Shown: in pieces, positions 34,355 through 43,740 of the stretch | How the letters are laid out: the number at the start of each line of letters is the position of its first letter | Numbering within the stretch: the first letter of the stretch is position 1 | Assembly (NCBI RefSeq): GCF_001280015.1 | Contig: NZ_LGDV01000152.1 | Coordinates: 1-64,000, forward strand | Origin: Streptomyces sp. MMG1121 | GTDB taxonomy: Bacteria > Actinomycetota > Actinomycetes > Streptomycetales > Streptomycetaceae | Length of the DNA: 64,000 nt | Reading direction: 5' to 3' | The notes under the pieces: model-generated | Seen by the model: only the letters and a program-made list of their open reading frames with translations | Databases searched by the model: none | Told to the model about the DNA's origin: nothing | Made by a program: the position numbers and the translations under genes

Positions 34355-35464
34355 TCAACCGGTTCGGTAGGGGGCTGCTCGCTCGCCGGCGATGCTCAGG
34401 CCCAGGCCGGGTGCCTGTGCCTGGCCGACGCCGAGGGAGCCGCCCTCGGCGTCCAAGGTGCCGTCGAAGAGCAGCCGCTCGATCCTGACGTGGTCGTGGA
34501 ACCATTCCAGATGACGCAGATTGGGCACCGTGGCCGCAGCGTGCACGTGGGCGTGCGGGGCGCAGTGGCCCGAGATCTCCAGGCCGTGGCTCTGGGCCAG
34601 AGCGGCGACGCGTAGCCATACCGTGATGCCACCGCACCGCGTGACGTCGGCCTGGAGGCAGTCGACGGCGCGGGCGGCGAGCATGTGCCGGAAGTACGAC
34701 AGCGTGTAGCCGTACTCTCCGGCCGTGACGTCGGGCGTGACCTGGGCGCGGATGGCGGCCAGGGCATCGGGATGGTCGGAGGAGACAGGTTCCTCGAACC
34801 ACACGACTCCTTCGTCGGCGAGGCCCGCGGCCACACGGACCGCCTGCTTCATGCCGTAGCCGCCGTTGGCGTCCACGTACAGCCCGGTCTTGGGCCCCAC
34901 GGTGGCGCGCGCCTGGGTGACGCGGCGTAGGTCCCGGTCCTCGCATCGGCCCCACGACTCCCCGATCTTGATCTTGACGCGCGGTATGCCCTCCGTCTTT
35001 ACCCAGCCGCGCAACTGCCGCTCCAGACGGCTGTCGTCGTAGGCGGTGAAGCCGCCGCTGCCGTAGACGGGCACTTCGTCGCGGGCCGCTCCGAGAAGCT
35101 GGACCAGAGGAAGGCCGAGCACACGTGCCTTGGCGTCCCACAGGGCGATGTCGACGGCGGAGAGGGCCTGGGCCGCGACACCGGGCAGACCCGCGTTGCG
35201 TACGGCGCGGGCCATGGCCTCGGTCGCCCGGGGCACGTCGAGCACGGAGACGCCGGTGACGACGTCCGCGAGCAGGCCGTCGACGACACGGGCCGCGGCG
35301 GGCGGGGCGTACGTGTAGCCGAGGCCGGTGACCGTCCCACAGCGGACGGTGGCCAGGACCAGGGTGGTGCTGTCCCAGGCGAAGGTGCCATCCGCCTCGG
35401 GCGTTTCGGTGGGGACGGCGTAGACCTCGCTGGCCAGGCGTTCCACCGGCCGGGCGACCGTCAC
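34355..35464 (-). CDS. Enolase-superfamily (mandelate racemase/muconate lactonizing) enzyme
   Basis: A 369-aa (beta/alpha)7-barrel enzyme. It shows the KxK base motif (RVKIKIGES, about residue 165), metal ligands in GLYVDANGGY, VVWFEEPVSSD and TAGEYGY, and a C-terminal SGHCAPHAHVHAAATVPNLR HLEWFHDH. It abstracts a proton alpha to a carboxylate, probably acting as a sugar-acid dehydratase or racemase. Substrate specificity cannot be read. GTG at 35462-35464 overlaps the stop of the upstream thiamine-diphosphate enzyme gene (GTGA). I therefore prefer this start over longer frames. That coupling predicts that both work in one pathway. Confidence 0.85.
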   Translation of the reverse strand: MTVARPVERLASEVYAVPTETPEADGTFAWDSTTLVLATVRCGTVTGLGYTYAPPAAARVVDGLLADVVTGVSVLDVPRATEAMARAVRNAGLPGVAAQALSAVDIALWDAKARVLGLPLVQLLGAARDEVPVYGSGGFTAYDDSRLERQLRGWVKTEGIPRVKIKIGESWGRCEDRDLRRVTQARATVGPKTGLYVDANGGYGMKQAVRVAAGLADEGVVWFEEPVSSDHPDALAAIRAQVTPDVTAGEYGYTLSYFRHMLAARAVDCLQADVTRCGGITVWLRVAALAQSHGLEISGHCAPHAHVHAAATVPNLRHLEWFHDHVRIERLLFDGTLDAEGGSLGVGQAQAPGLGLSIAGERAAPYRTG

Positions 35465-36720
35465 CGGTGGCCTCCAGGCAGGAACTCCTGAACCTTGGCC
35501 CTGAAGCCCTGCCGGATCATGGCGGCCCGGTCGCTGTCGCCCTTGAGGACGGATGCCGCGGCTGCTGCGATCTGGTCGAGCGTGGCGCCCGGCGGGATCG
35601 GTGGTACGGCGGGGTCGGTCACGCAATCGAGCACACAGGGGCGGTCCGCCGCGAGGGCGGCCTCCCAGGCACCCGTCACACCGTCGGGCTTATCGATCCG
35701 CATGCCGGCCAGACCGAGCGAGCGGGCGAAATCGGCGTACCCGACGTCGGGGATCGACTGCGAGGGCAGGAACTGCGGGGCGCCCTCCGTCGCGCGCATC
35801 TCCCAGGTCACCTGGTTGAGGTCCCGGTTGTTGAAGACGGCAATGATCAGTCGCGGATCGGCCCAGTCCCGCCAGTACTTGGCGACGGTGACCAGCTCGG
35901 CCATGCCGTTCATCTGCATCGCCCCCTCACCGACCAGGGCGATCGCCGGCCGGTCGCCGTGCGCGAACTTCGCGCCGATGGCGTACGGCACGCCGGGCCC
36001 CATGGTGGCCAGCGTCCCCGACAGCGAACCGCGCATCGCGCCGCGCAGCCTCAGGTGCTGGGCGTACCAGTTGGCCGCCGAGCCCGAGTCGGAGGACAGG
36101 ATGACGTCGTCCGGGAGCAGTCCGCTCAGCGCGTGGGTGACGTACTCCGGGTTGACGGGGTCGGCCTCGACGGCGGCCCGCCGCTCCATCACCTGCCACC
36201 AGCGTGCCACGTTGTCCTCGATCGTCTTCTGCCACGCCCGGTCCTCGGTCTGCTCCAGCAGCGGCAGCAGCCTGCGCAGCGTGCGTGCGGCGTCGCCGAC
36301 GAGGTTGACCTCGAACGGGTAGCGCAGCCCGACCATGTGCGGGTCGATGTCGATCTGCACGGCCCGTGCCTGGCCGAACTCCGGCAGGAACTGCGTGTAG
36401 GGGAAGGACGAACCGATCACGAGCAGTGTGTCGCAGTCGCGCATCATCTCGTACGACGGCCGGGTGCCCAGCAGCCCGATCGCGCCGGTGACGTGGCAGG
36501 TCGTCGTCCAGGGCGTCCTTGCCCAGCAGGGCCTTGGCGACCCCGGCGCCGAGCCGCTAGGCGACCTCCGTGACCTCCGTTCGCGCGCCGCGCGCGCCCT
36601 GGCCGATCAAAACCGCCGTCTTCCCGCCCGAGTTGAGTACATCGGCGGCACGTCGCACGTCCTCGTCGTCCGGCACCGCCGTGGTCCGGTCGTCATGGTC
36701 AATGCTTGTAACGGACTTGG
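35461..36720 (-). pseudogene. Thiamine-diphosphate enzyme (pyruvate oxidase/acetolactate synthase type), broken
   Basis: The C-terminal ~330 residues are intact and contain the central domain (LLVIGSSFPYTQFLPEFGQA RAVQIDIDP) and the ThDP-binding motif GEGAMQMNG with FNNRDLNQVTWEM. Upstream, the linker and central domain start (DVRRAADVLNSGGKTAVLIG QGARGA) runs into TAG at about 36557-36559 and then needs a two-base frameshift near 36500 before TGAIGLLGTRPSYEMM. The pyrimidine-binding N-terminal domain (about 180 aa) is missing. A shorter product from 36447 would lack the cofactor-activating glutamate. The stop overlaps the enolase-superfamily gene. Confidence 0.8.
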
Positions 36721-37164
36721 CTCGATGTACACCTTCTGCCCGACGGATCGGTCCTGGCTGACCCGGGCGTGCTCGTCTGCGTCGTATCACCGAGCCTCAC
36801 CGGAGACAGCCCCCTGCGTGTGCAGTGATGCGAACGGCGTTGTTGGGCAGGACGGTGGACAGAGCCATCGGGGAGAGGGTCGTACCCGGTGCTGAGGAAC
36901 TTTCGGCGTTGGGTCGCCAGTGTGTCGATGCCACCCGGCGTCGTTCCGACGACCACTGCCACCCGCGCCGTCCACCCTGAATCTACCCGACGCCGGAAAC
37001 GGAGAACTGCGGCGCGCGCGTCACGCCAGGTCGGCCGGATCTCGCGCCGGTGTCGGTCACGGTCCGGAGTGACGGGCTGTGTCGTGCGTGCCGTGTTCGG
37101 TCTCGACGTGTGGGTGGTCATCCCGTCCAGCCGGTGTGGTGCAGCCAGTCCTCGAAGGCCGTCA
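36721..37164. other. Gap with no supported gene
   Basis: About 440 bases between the broken ThDP enzyme and the IS3 relic. No frame has a start with ribosome site or a recognisable domain. Confidence 0.4.
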
Positions 37165-37572
37165 GGTCGGGGTGCGGGCGGCGTAGAAGGGCGATGTCCC
37201 CGTGATCCACGCGGAATCGGGCGACACCTACGGCGTCCGCCGGATCTCCCCGCGCGCTCGTGTGGAAGGGCATCGACGTGGCCTGCTGCACCGTCGAGCG
37301 GCTGTTGGCCGAGCTGGCGCCTGGAGGGGTGTCATCCGCGGGTAGCGGCGTCGGACCACGGTCCGGGAGCCGTCGGCGCCCCGGCCGCCGGAACTGGCCG
37401 ACCGCGACTTCACTGCGACCGGCCCGACCGGCTGTGGGTGGCCGACACGACCTACGTGAGGCTCTGGTCGGGATGGGCATACGTCGCCTTCGCCCTGGAT
37501 GTGTACTCCCGCGTGATCGTCGGCTGGCAGATCGCGAACCACCTGCGAACCGAACTCCCGCCATATATCACG
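37165..37572 (+). pseudogene. IS3-family transposase (OrfB) fragment
   Basis: The plus strand reads VIHAESGDTYGVRRISPRAR VEGIDVACCTVERLLAEL, then after frameshifts TTVREPSAPRPPELADRDF, then GPDRLWVADTTYVRLWSGWAY VAFALDVYSRVIVGWQIANH LRTELP. The HTH-like HARRI region, the catalytic WVADTTY (first Asp) and the DVYSR strand are diagnostic for the rve-type integrase core of IS3/IS150 elements. The last third with the DDE glutamate is gone, and no terminal repeats were identified. Confidence 0.8.
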
Positions 37573-38232
37573 TGATTGGCGGTTCTTTCCAGGTCAGAGG
37601 TATCGCAGACCCTCGGGCGTCAGCGAAAGGTCAGCATGGCACGCGAGGAGTCAGCACAACGTGGCGGCACGCGCGCTTGCCCGCGGTATGGGCACTTTCT
37701 TCAAGAACTGCGAGGGATCGGCCATTGCCCGTGCTCGTGTGCTCCGCCGTGCCCTGGAACTGGCCGCTGCCGAGTGTCACCGGCTCAAGAAGATGGCTGA
37801 CCTACGGCCACAAGTCCCCGCACCGGGCTGGCCGGCGGGCGACGATGGCGCTCCGCCATGGCCGACCTCAGGCGGTCGGGTCGGCCGGCCTCCGACGTTC
37901 ACCGCGCTGCAGACCGCCGAAGTCGAAGCACCGGCCTGCCAGTTGCCCGCCTCGCTCGGAGCCCCAGCCCCGTTCCTGCACTGCTACCTGCCCCTCACGC
38001 CAAAAGCCTGCACAACGCGGAACATGAAGCCGCCTGGATTCAGCCTGCGAATGCTGCGGCTCGCGAATCATGCGAGAGGTATTGACGCTGTTCACCGAAT
38101 CCCTATCATCCATTTTGCTCGATACTTCGACCTATGTTCGGTATATCGAACACGGTCGCGTCGCGTCGAGGTCCGCACAGCCTGCGACGGGGCCGACCGG
38201 AAACCCGCTCACTCAAGGAATACGAGGTCCCC
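37573..38232. other. Gap upstream of the GH62 gene
   Basis: About 660 bases. A weak open frame from about 37661 has no domain I can defend. Near 38140 the AT-rich TTCGGTATATCGAA (arms TTCG/CGAA) preceded by TTCGACCTATG may be an operator for the GH62 gene. Position and symmetry fit, but no binding factor is known from the sequence. Confidence 0.4.
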
Positions 38233-39390
38233 ATGCGCAGACGTAGTTCCCGCCGCACACATCTGTCTGTGGTGCTCGCCGCCGTGGCCGCGGCCCTGGT
38301 CTCGTTGGCGGCGATGCTCGTCGCCGGTCCGGCTCAGGCGGCCAACAGCGGTGGTTTACGCGGTGTTGGTTCCGGCCGGTGTCTCGATGTGCCGGGCGCC
38401 GGCCAGACCGACGGAACGTCCCTGCAGATCCGGACGTGCAACGGTGCCGGCAACCAGAAGTGGACCGGCCTGACCGGCACGGGCAGTACGTGTTCTCTTC
38501 CGTCCACGTACCGGTGGACGTCGACGGGTGCGTTGGCGCAGTCGGCGAACGGGTGGGTCTCGGTGAAGGACTTCACCGACGTGGTCTACAACGGCAGGCA
38601 CCTGGTCTACGCGTCGAACGTGTCGGGGTCGGGGTACGGCTCGATGGCGTTCGCGCCCTTCACGAACTGGTCGGACATGGCGTCGGTCGGACAGACCGGG
38701 ATGAGCCAGTCCGCGGTGGCGCCCACGCTGTTCTACTTCGCGCCCAAGAAGATCTGGGTGCTGGCGTCCCAGTGGGGCGCCTCGCCCTTCGTCTACCGCA
38801 CCTCCAGCGACCCCACCAACCCCAACGGCTGGTCAGCGCCTCAGGCGCTGTTCACCGGCAGCATCCCCGGCTCCGCCCCGATCGACCAGACCCTGATCGG
38901 TGACGGCCAGAACATGTACCTGTTCTTCGCCGGTGACAACGGCAAGATCTACCGGGCGAGCATGCCGATCGGGAACTTCCCCGGTAACTTCGGCTCGTCG
39001 TACACGACGGTCATGAGCGACTCGGTGAAGAACCTGTTCGAGGCGCCGCAGGTCTACAAGGTCCAGGGCCAGAACCAGTACCTCATGATCGTCGAGGCTC
39101 GGGGTGCGAACGAGCAGCGCTACTTCCGCTCGTTCACGGCCTCCAGCCTGAGCGGTTCGTGGACTCCGCAGGCCGCCGGCGAGAGCAACCCCTTCGCGGG
39201 CAGGGCCAACAGCGGCGCCACCTGGACCAACGACATCAGCCACGGTGACCTGGTCCGCAACAACCCCGACCAGACCATGACCATCGACCCCTGCAACCTG
39301 CAGTTCCTCTACCAGGGCAAGTCCCCTACCGCGAGCGGCCCCTACGACCAACTGCCGTGGCGGCCGGGTCTCCTCACCCTGCAGCGCTGA
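38233..39390 (+). CDS. Secreted GH62 alpha-L-arabinofuranosidase with shortened CBM13
   Basis: A 385-aa exported enzyme. It has a Sec signal peptide (to about residue 38, GPAQAA), a single ricin-type repeat ([20 protein letters not shown] ... NQKWT, about 40-78), and then the five-bladed propeller GH62 domain (about 83-385; [106 protein letters not shown]). It removes arabinose from arabinoxylan. A CBM13 normally has three repeats of about 40 residues. Here only one precedes the catalytic domain, so an in-frame deletion removed about two thirds of the module. ATG 38233 follows GAGGTCCCC. Confidence 0.92.
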   Translation: MRRRSSRRTHLSVVLAAVAAALVSLAAMLVAGPAQAANSGGLRGVGSGRCLDVPGAGQTDGTSLQIRTCNGAGNQKWTGLTGTGSTCSLPSTYRWTSTGALAQSANGWVSVKDFTDVVYNGRHLVYASNVSGSGYGSMAFAPFTNWSDMASVGQTGMSQSAVAPTLFYFAPKKIWVLASQWGASPFVYRTSSDPTNPNGWSAPQALFTGSIPGSAPIDQTLIGDGQNMYLFFAGDNGKIYRASMPIGNFPGNFGSSYTTVMSDSVKNLFEAPQVYKVQGQNQYLMIVEARGANEQRYFRSFTASSLSGSWTPQAAGESNPFAGRANSGATWTNDISHGDLVRNNPDQTMTIDPCNLQFLYQGKSPTASGPYDQLPWRPGLLTLQR

Positions 39391-39926
39391 GCCGCCTGAT
39401 CCACGGTGGCCGCGATGCGGTGCGGTGTGCCGACGCGTAGACGAGCGGTCCACGGCGTGGGCAACTTCACCTGCTGACCGGTACTCGCCGCCCCGAGGAG
39501 CCTCAGCCGTACGTCGGCTGGGGTTCCTCTCTTTTGTGGACTCTCATCGCGGGTACGGACCGAAGCGCTACGACGCCACCGCGGACGCCGCAGGGCCATC
39601 CCGCTCACCCGGTTGGTGAGCGGGTCGTGGCCGCCGCCCAGCGCGACGATCTTCCGCTGCCGTTCCTCTCGACCACCGCGGCGGCACCCGTACACCAGCA
39701 CCAACAGCGGGAGGCACTCCACCGCGCGGGCCGCCGGCCTGGTTGACGGGCAGCTCAGGGCGGTTCCGGGCGTCACCGGTGACCTGTGGATCGCGGACGG
39801 GGCCACACGTCTTCGTCCATGGCACCGCTTACATGGGCAGCAAACGGAGACCTGTGACGCTCCCACGACGGCGCCGACCAGCACCCTTTCGGCATCCCGC
39901 ACGTTCGGGTCCTGAAGCGGAACCAC
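39391..39926. other. Convergent gap, no supported gene
   Basis: About 535 bases between the plus-strand GH62 and minus-strand GH16 genes. It contains the hairpin at 39495-39530. Other frames look like shadows. Confidence 0.45.
39495..39530 (+). terminator. Hairpin with T-rich tail downstream of GH62
   Basis: GAGGAGCCTCAGCCG pairs with CGGCTGGGGTTCCTC around TACGT, followed by TCTTTTG. It lies about 105 bases after the GH62 stop. Confidence 0.65.
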
Positions 39927-40652
39927 TCACGGATAGTACGGGGTGTACGTGATCGAGGAGGCCTTCAGGTACCTCGCGCCGTCTGCTGTGGCCCATGTCG
40001 AGTTGTTGGGGTCGCCCGGCCAGTCGCCGCCGACGGCGGTGTTGACGATGAAGTGCATCCCGACACCCGGGGCAGTGGTGTACCACTTGGTGCCGGTGAC
40101 GGTGCCGTCCACGGCGAAGTCGATGTGATCGGGCCACCAGGTGAATGAGTACGTGTGGTAGCTGTTGGTCCAGCCCGCAGAATTCGTCTTCGAGAACTGG
40201 GTTTGGGTGTTGTTGGGGTCGTGGAAGGTCTGGTAAACGGTGTTCGGGTTCTGACCGACGATTTCGGCGGCGTCGAACTCGGGCAGCCACGGATTCAGGT
40301 AGGCGGCCCATACCGCGGGCAGGAGGCCCTGGCCATTGGGCATGTTCGCGGTGAAGCTGTAAGTGCCGTAGCCGTAGAGCGCCTTGGACTCCACGCGGCC
40401 CGAGTAGTACGTGCTGCCCGACTTGTAGGTCTTGATGACGAGGGTGTTCCCCTCGTACCAGACGCAGTCGGGAGTGTAGGTCTCCAGCTCGTTGTTGGCG
40501 GTCCACCGTCCGTTGACGGTGTTCCACGCGTTGATGGTCTGGGGAGTTCCCCAGGACGCCGCGTGGGCTTGCGGCTGTCCCAGGAGAAGCAGTGACAGCG
40601 CGGCCGAGGCGGCAACTATCAGGCGTCCCGGACTGAGAAGTGCGGTTGGCAT
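39927..40652 (-). CDS. Secreted GH16 beta-glucanase-like glycoside hydrolase
   Basis: A 241-aa exported protein. The signal peptide (MPTALLSPGRLIVAASAALS ... QAHAA) is followed by a GH16 jelly-roll. It shows the catalytic signature EFDAAEIVG (nucleophile Glu, Asp, acid/base Glu in the ExDxxE form), substrate-cleft aromatics (DCVWYEGNTLVIKTYKSG, LPAVWAAYLNPWLPEFD), HTYSFTWWPDHIDFAVDG and FIVNTAVGGDW near the end. It hydrolyses a beta-glucan such as lichenan/laminarin, or a related polymer. ATG 40650-40652. An imperfect ACATGGGGTGT motif lies 20-30 nt upstream. Confidence 0.9.
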   Translation of the reverse strand: MPTALLSPGRLIVAASAALSLLLLGQPQAHAASWGTPQTINAWNTVNGRWTANNELETYTPDCVWYEGNTLVIKTYKSGSTYYSGRVESKALYGYGTYSFTANMPNGQGLLPAVWAAYLNPWLPEFDAAEIVGQNPNTVYQTFHDPNNTQTQFSKTNSAGWTNSYHTYSFTWWPDHIDFAVDGTVTGTKWYTTAPGVGMHFIVNTAVGGDWPGDPNNSTWATADGARYLKASSITYTPYYP

Positions 40653-40672
40653 CGCGGCTCCATCGCTCGGAT

Positions 40673-40684
40673 GACATGGGGTGT
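40673..40684. promoter_or_regulatory. GACATGGGGTGT motif upstream of GH16
   Basis: It resembles the ACATSGGATGT motif found upstream of the GH29 (53864) and GH27 (62220, 62297) genes, with one further mismatch. It is close to the ribosome site, so its relevance is uncertain. Confidence 0.25.
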
Positions 40685-40712
40685 GGGAGCTGTCCCGCAC
40701 TCCCTCTATCGC

Positions 40713-40729
40713 CGGACTCTAGGAGTCCG
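40713..40729. promoter_or_regulatory. CGGACTC-TAG-GAGTCCG palindrome upstream of GH16
   Basis: A perfect 7-bp inverted repeat with a 3-nt spacer, 61-77 bases upstream of the GH16 start on the minus strand and next to AT-rich TTCAATATTTAAC. It is a plausible regulator site or a promoter-proximal operator. Confidence 0.4.
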
Positions 40730-40945
40730 TTCAATATTTAACAAGACGCGCGGCATGGATCGCTTCGTGGTTTCTGGAGTTGAAGACGCGTAGGGATCGG
40801 TCAGGTGCCGCGTCCTGGCTTGACCACACCTGGATGCAGGCCCGTACTCCAGCAGCGCTTTGGCGTCTTCCCTCGACCAACTGCCCGGGATGTGCGTTGC
40901 CTTCGGCATCTGAGCGCGCGGGTGCACGTCTCTTTCGATCCCCTG

Positions 40946-42898
40946 TCAGGAGGGGATGATCTGCCACTGCTGCCGGGGGATGGCGGAGTAGGTCCACTGG
41001 TTGACGGCGGCTCCGTCGCCGGTGGAGCCGCTGTCGACGTTGAGGGACAGCCCGCTGAGCCGGTTGGTGAGGAGGTGGTAGCCGCCGCCGGTGGGGGTGA
41101 TGGCCCAGTGCTGCTGGGGTGCGTCGGTGTCGACCCAGATGTCGGAGCCCGCGCCGTCCACGCGGGAGAGTCCGCCGATTTCCATGAGCTTGCCGCTGTT
41201 GACGTTGCGGATCTTGTAGTAGCCGCTGTCGGCCAGGGCGATGGTCCACTTCTGGCTGGCCTGGTTCCGCCAGGACGACTGCAGGATGGGGGTGTTGTCG
41301 GCGGTGCCGCCCCCCGAGACGTCGGCGACCTTGCCGCTGTGGTGGGCGACGAGGCGGTACATGGTTCCGTCGCCGGGGAAGAGGGGGGAGACCAGGGTGG
41401 GTGTCGCGGTGCGACCGCCGATGCGCAGGTTGCCGATGTTGGCGTAGCCGCCGGTGTCGGCGGTGACCTGGACGCGGACGAAAGCGGTGTTGCGGGCCGG
41501 CCATTCGACGACTTTGGTGGTGTGGTCACCGGCCCAGCGCGCGGTGGCGACCTGGGTGAAGGTGATGCCGTCGGTGCTGGTGCAGATGGTGCAGATGGTG
41601 CAGGCGGTGATGTCGCCGTCGGTGGTGTTGGTGCGGTTCCACTGCTTGGGCAGGTACTCGAGGGTCGAGATGTTGCTCCAGACGCCGCCGAGGTCGATGG
41701 TGATGCTCTGGGGCAGCGGGAGGTTCCAGGTGGACCAGCAGGTCTCGAAGTTCCGGTCACTGAGGCCGTCGATGGCGTTCAGGGGGCCTTCGCCGGTGTG
41801 GTACGCGGTGGCGTAGGCGGACACGGGGGTGACCGGGTGTTCGGCGCGGAGCATCTGGGTGGGCAGGGGCGGCCGGGAGGTGTGCGGGCCGCTCCAGGCG
41901 GCGCCGACCTCGGAGAGCCGGTTGACGATGTTGGTGTCCAGCACGCCGTTGCGATTGGGCGGGCAGTTGAGGATGAACGAGGTGTACTTGGGCTCCAGGT
42001 CCGCCAGGTGGGAGAGGATCGAGTCCCTGCTCATCGGATCGGTCGTGGGCGTCGTCGGATGCCAGAACCACCCGTTGCTGATCGTCTGGCCCTGTAGCGA
42101 TGCGTAGGTGTTGCCTGCCGGTGAGGTGATGCCGAGTGGTTCCTCGAAGTAGATCGCGTCGCCGAGGAAGGGCACCGACAGCCCGCCGTGGTCGATCATC
42201 ACGATGTCGGGCTGCAGCGACTTCACATGTTCCCTGATGCGCTGGTAGGGCACGGCCTGCTGGCCCATCTGCCAGGCGTAGCCGTCGGTGACGAACATGT
42301 CGATGGTGCCGTAGTTGGTGAGCAGTTCGGTGATCTGGTTGAGGATGTAGGTGATGTCGCCGGGCTGGATGGCCTGGCCGGAGGCGACTTTGTGGCGGGT
42401 GTCGTAGGCCTGCACGCTGTAGGTGCGGTCCCAGATGGAGAAGTACAGGCCGACCTTGAGGCCCCGGGACCGGAAAGCGGTCACGTACTGCGCGACGATG
42501 TCCTGCTTGTAGGAGCTGTGGGCGACGTTGTAGTTGTTGTGGGCGCTGGGCCACAGGCAGAAGCCGTCGTGGTGCTTGGTGGTCAGGACGCCGTAGCTCA
42601 TCTTCGCCGCCGCGGCCGCCGCCGCCCACTGGGCACAGTCGACCGCCGTGGGCGCGAACAGAGCGGGGTTCTGGCGCGGGGAGGCCCACTCCTGATTGGT
42701 GAACGTGCCCATGTTGAAGTGGTTGAACATGCCGAACCGCATGTTCACCAGATTGCTGAGATTGGTCTGGAGGTCCGCGGCGGCTGCTTGGGGGAGCAGG
42801 CGGGAGAAGCCGGGAACCACGGGGAGCGCGCTCGCGGCCACAGCGGCGCCCGCGGCGCCCAGCAGGGTACGGCGGGACAGTCTTCTTCCTGACGACAT
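40946..42898 (-). CDS. Tat-exported GH29 alpha-L-fucosidase-like enzyme with F5/8C and ricin modules
   Basis: A 650-aa protein. The twin-arginine signal (GRRLSRRTLLGAAGAAVAAS) is followed by a GH29 domain (about 45-335). That domain has FNHFNMGTFTN, VLTTKHHDGFCLWPS, LKVGLYFSIWDRTY and DMFVTDGYAWQMG, whose Asp fits the GH29 nucleophile. A discoidin-like F5/8C domain follows (about 350-500), and a C-terminal ricin-B-like domain (about 510-650) repeats QKW/QHW/QQW motifs. It would release fucose or a related sugar from plant or glycoprotein chains. Inside the F5/8C domain a 9-bp tandem repeat creates TICTIC. The frame is intact. Confidence 0.9.
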   Translation of the reverse strand: MSSGRRLSRRTLLGAAGAAVAASALPVVPGFSRLLPQAAAADLQTNLSNLVNMRFGMFNHFNMGTFTNQEWASPRQNPALFAPTAVDCAQWAAAAAAAKMSYGVLTTKHHDGFCLWPSAHNNYNVAHSSYKQDIVAQYVTAFRSRGLKVGLYFSIWDRTYSVQAYDTRHKVASGQAIQPGDITYILNQITELLTNYGTIDMFVTDGYAWQMGQQAVPYQRIREHVKSLQPDIVMIDHGGLSVPFLGDAIYFEEPLGITSPAGNTYASLQGQTISNGWFWHPTTPTTDPMSRDSILSHLADLEPKYTSFILNCPPNRNGVLDTNIVNRLSEVGAAWSGPHTSRPPLPTQMLRAEHPVTPVSAYATAYHTGEGPLNAIDGLSDRNFETCWSTWNLPLPQSITIDLGGVWSNISTLEYLPKQWNRTNTTDGDITACTICTICTSTDGITFTQVATARWAGDHTTKVVEWPARNTAFVRVQVTADTGGYANIGNLRIGGRTATPTLVSPLFPGDGTMYRLVAHHSGKVADVSGGGTADNTPILQSSWRNQASQKWTIALADSGYYKIRNVNSGKLMEIGGLSRVDGAGSDIWVDTDAPQQHWAITPTGGGYHLLTNRLSGLSLNVDSGSTGDGAAVNQWTYSAIPRQQWQIIPS

Positions 42899-43069
42899 GG
42901 GTGTACTCCCGGATTCGGGTGGCTCTGATGTGTCGGGGGACGTGGTTGGGGCGCGCGGCGCATACGGCTACGAAGGCGTCACCCGCGTCGTCGTCTCCGG
43001 CAGTAACACCTCGGTCACCGCCGACGGGCAGACCGCTCGCCGTATCCGCTTGTCATGCCAGCGCGAGAG
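42899..43069. other. Gap holding the GH29 promoter region
   Basis: About 170 bases upstream of the GH29 start. No gene or clear operator was identified. Confidence 0.35.
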
Positions 43070-43433
43070 TCACAGCGCCGTGAAGGTCCACAGCAGGTTC
43101 GTGCTGCTCCCGTAGACCCACTGGTTGGTGGCGGAGCCCGAGGCCACGTCGCCACCGCCCTCGAGAACCAGGCCAGTGGTGCGGTTGGCGATCGTGTGGC
43201 GGCCGTCGCCTCGGTGGGTGATCGTCCACTGCTGGGTCGCGCCGCCGTTCCATGGCGCCTGCCTGGCGGCTGAACCGTTGCCGGTGGCCCCCCAGCCGTC
43301 GGCGACCATGCCGTTGGTGCGGTTGACCAGCTTGTAGTAGCCGCCGCCTACCTCGACCGCCTGCCACTGCGGCGACAGCCGCGCCCTTGAGCACCCTACG
43401 GCGGGAGGGTTCCTGACGCCCTGTCGCATTCAC
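43070..43433 (-). pseudogene. Tat signal fused to orphan CBM13: collapsed secreted hydrolase
   Basis: GTG 43431-43433 starts NATGRQEPSRRRVLKGAAVAAVAGG, a textbook twin-arginine signal. Within about 30 codons the frame shifts and joins the last ricin-type module of a larger protein (WQAVEVGGGYYKLVNRTNGM ... QQWTITHRGDGRHTIANRTT ... NLLWTFTAL, stop at 43070-43072). The catalytic domain that should separate the signal from the CBM13 is deleted. What remains cannot be a functional enzyme. Confidence 0.8.
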
Positions 43434-43740
43434 AGTCGGTCCACCTCGCATGGGTCTGATTTCCAACAAACTCAACCAGCAAGTAACAGATTCTGACCGT
43501 GGCAAGGTTTCTACGCCCGCCCCGATCCAGAGGTCAACCCCTCGTGTCCGCCTCTTGCATGTCCGAAATCCTGGACAGTCCGGCCTACTTGCGGCCCCGG
43601 TGGGCCCAACTGGATGCACCGTTAAGGCGGTCAAGCTTAAACAAATTCGAACGCCGTCCTTGACGCCGCGAACATGTCACGACTCTCATTGGTTCCCGCC
43701 GACATCAAGGGATCGTCAGCCTCGACAGACAGGGACGCAC

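Noticed and set aside
37661..38100. Possible phage-integrase N-terminus (GMGTFFKNCE)
   Set aside because: Only about nine residues resemble the start of tyrosine integrases. The following sequence does not, so the match is probably chance.
39568..39926. Minus-strand open frames in the GH62-GH16 gap
   Set aside because: Arginine/proline-rich without start context or domains. The region looks like normal non-coding or decayed DNA.
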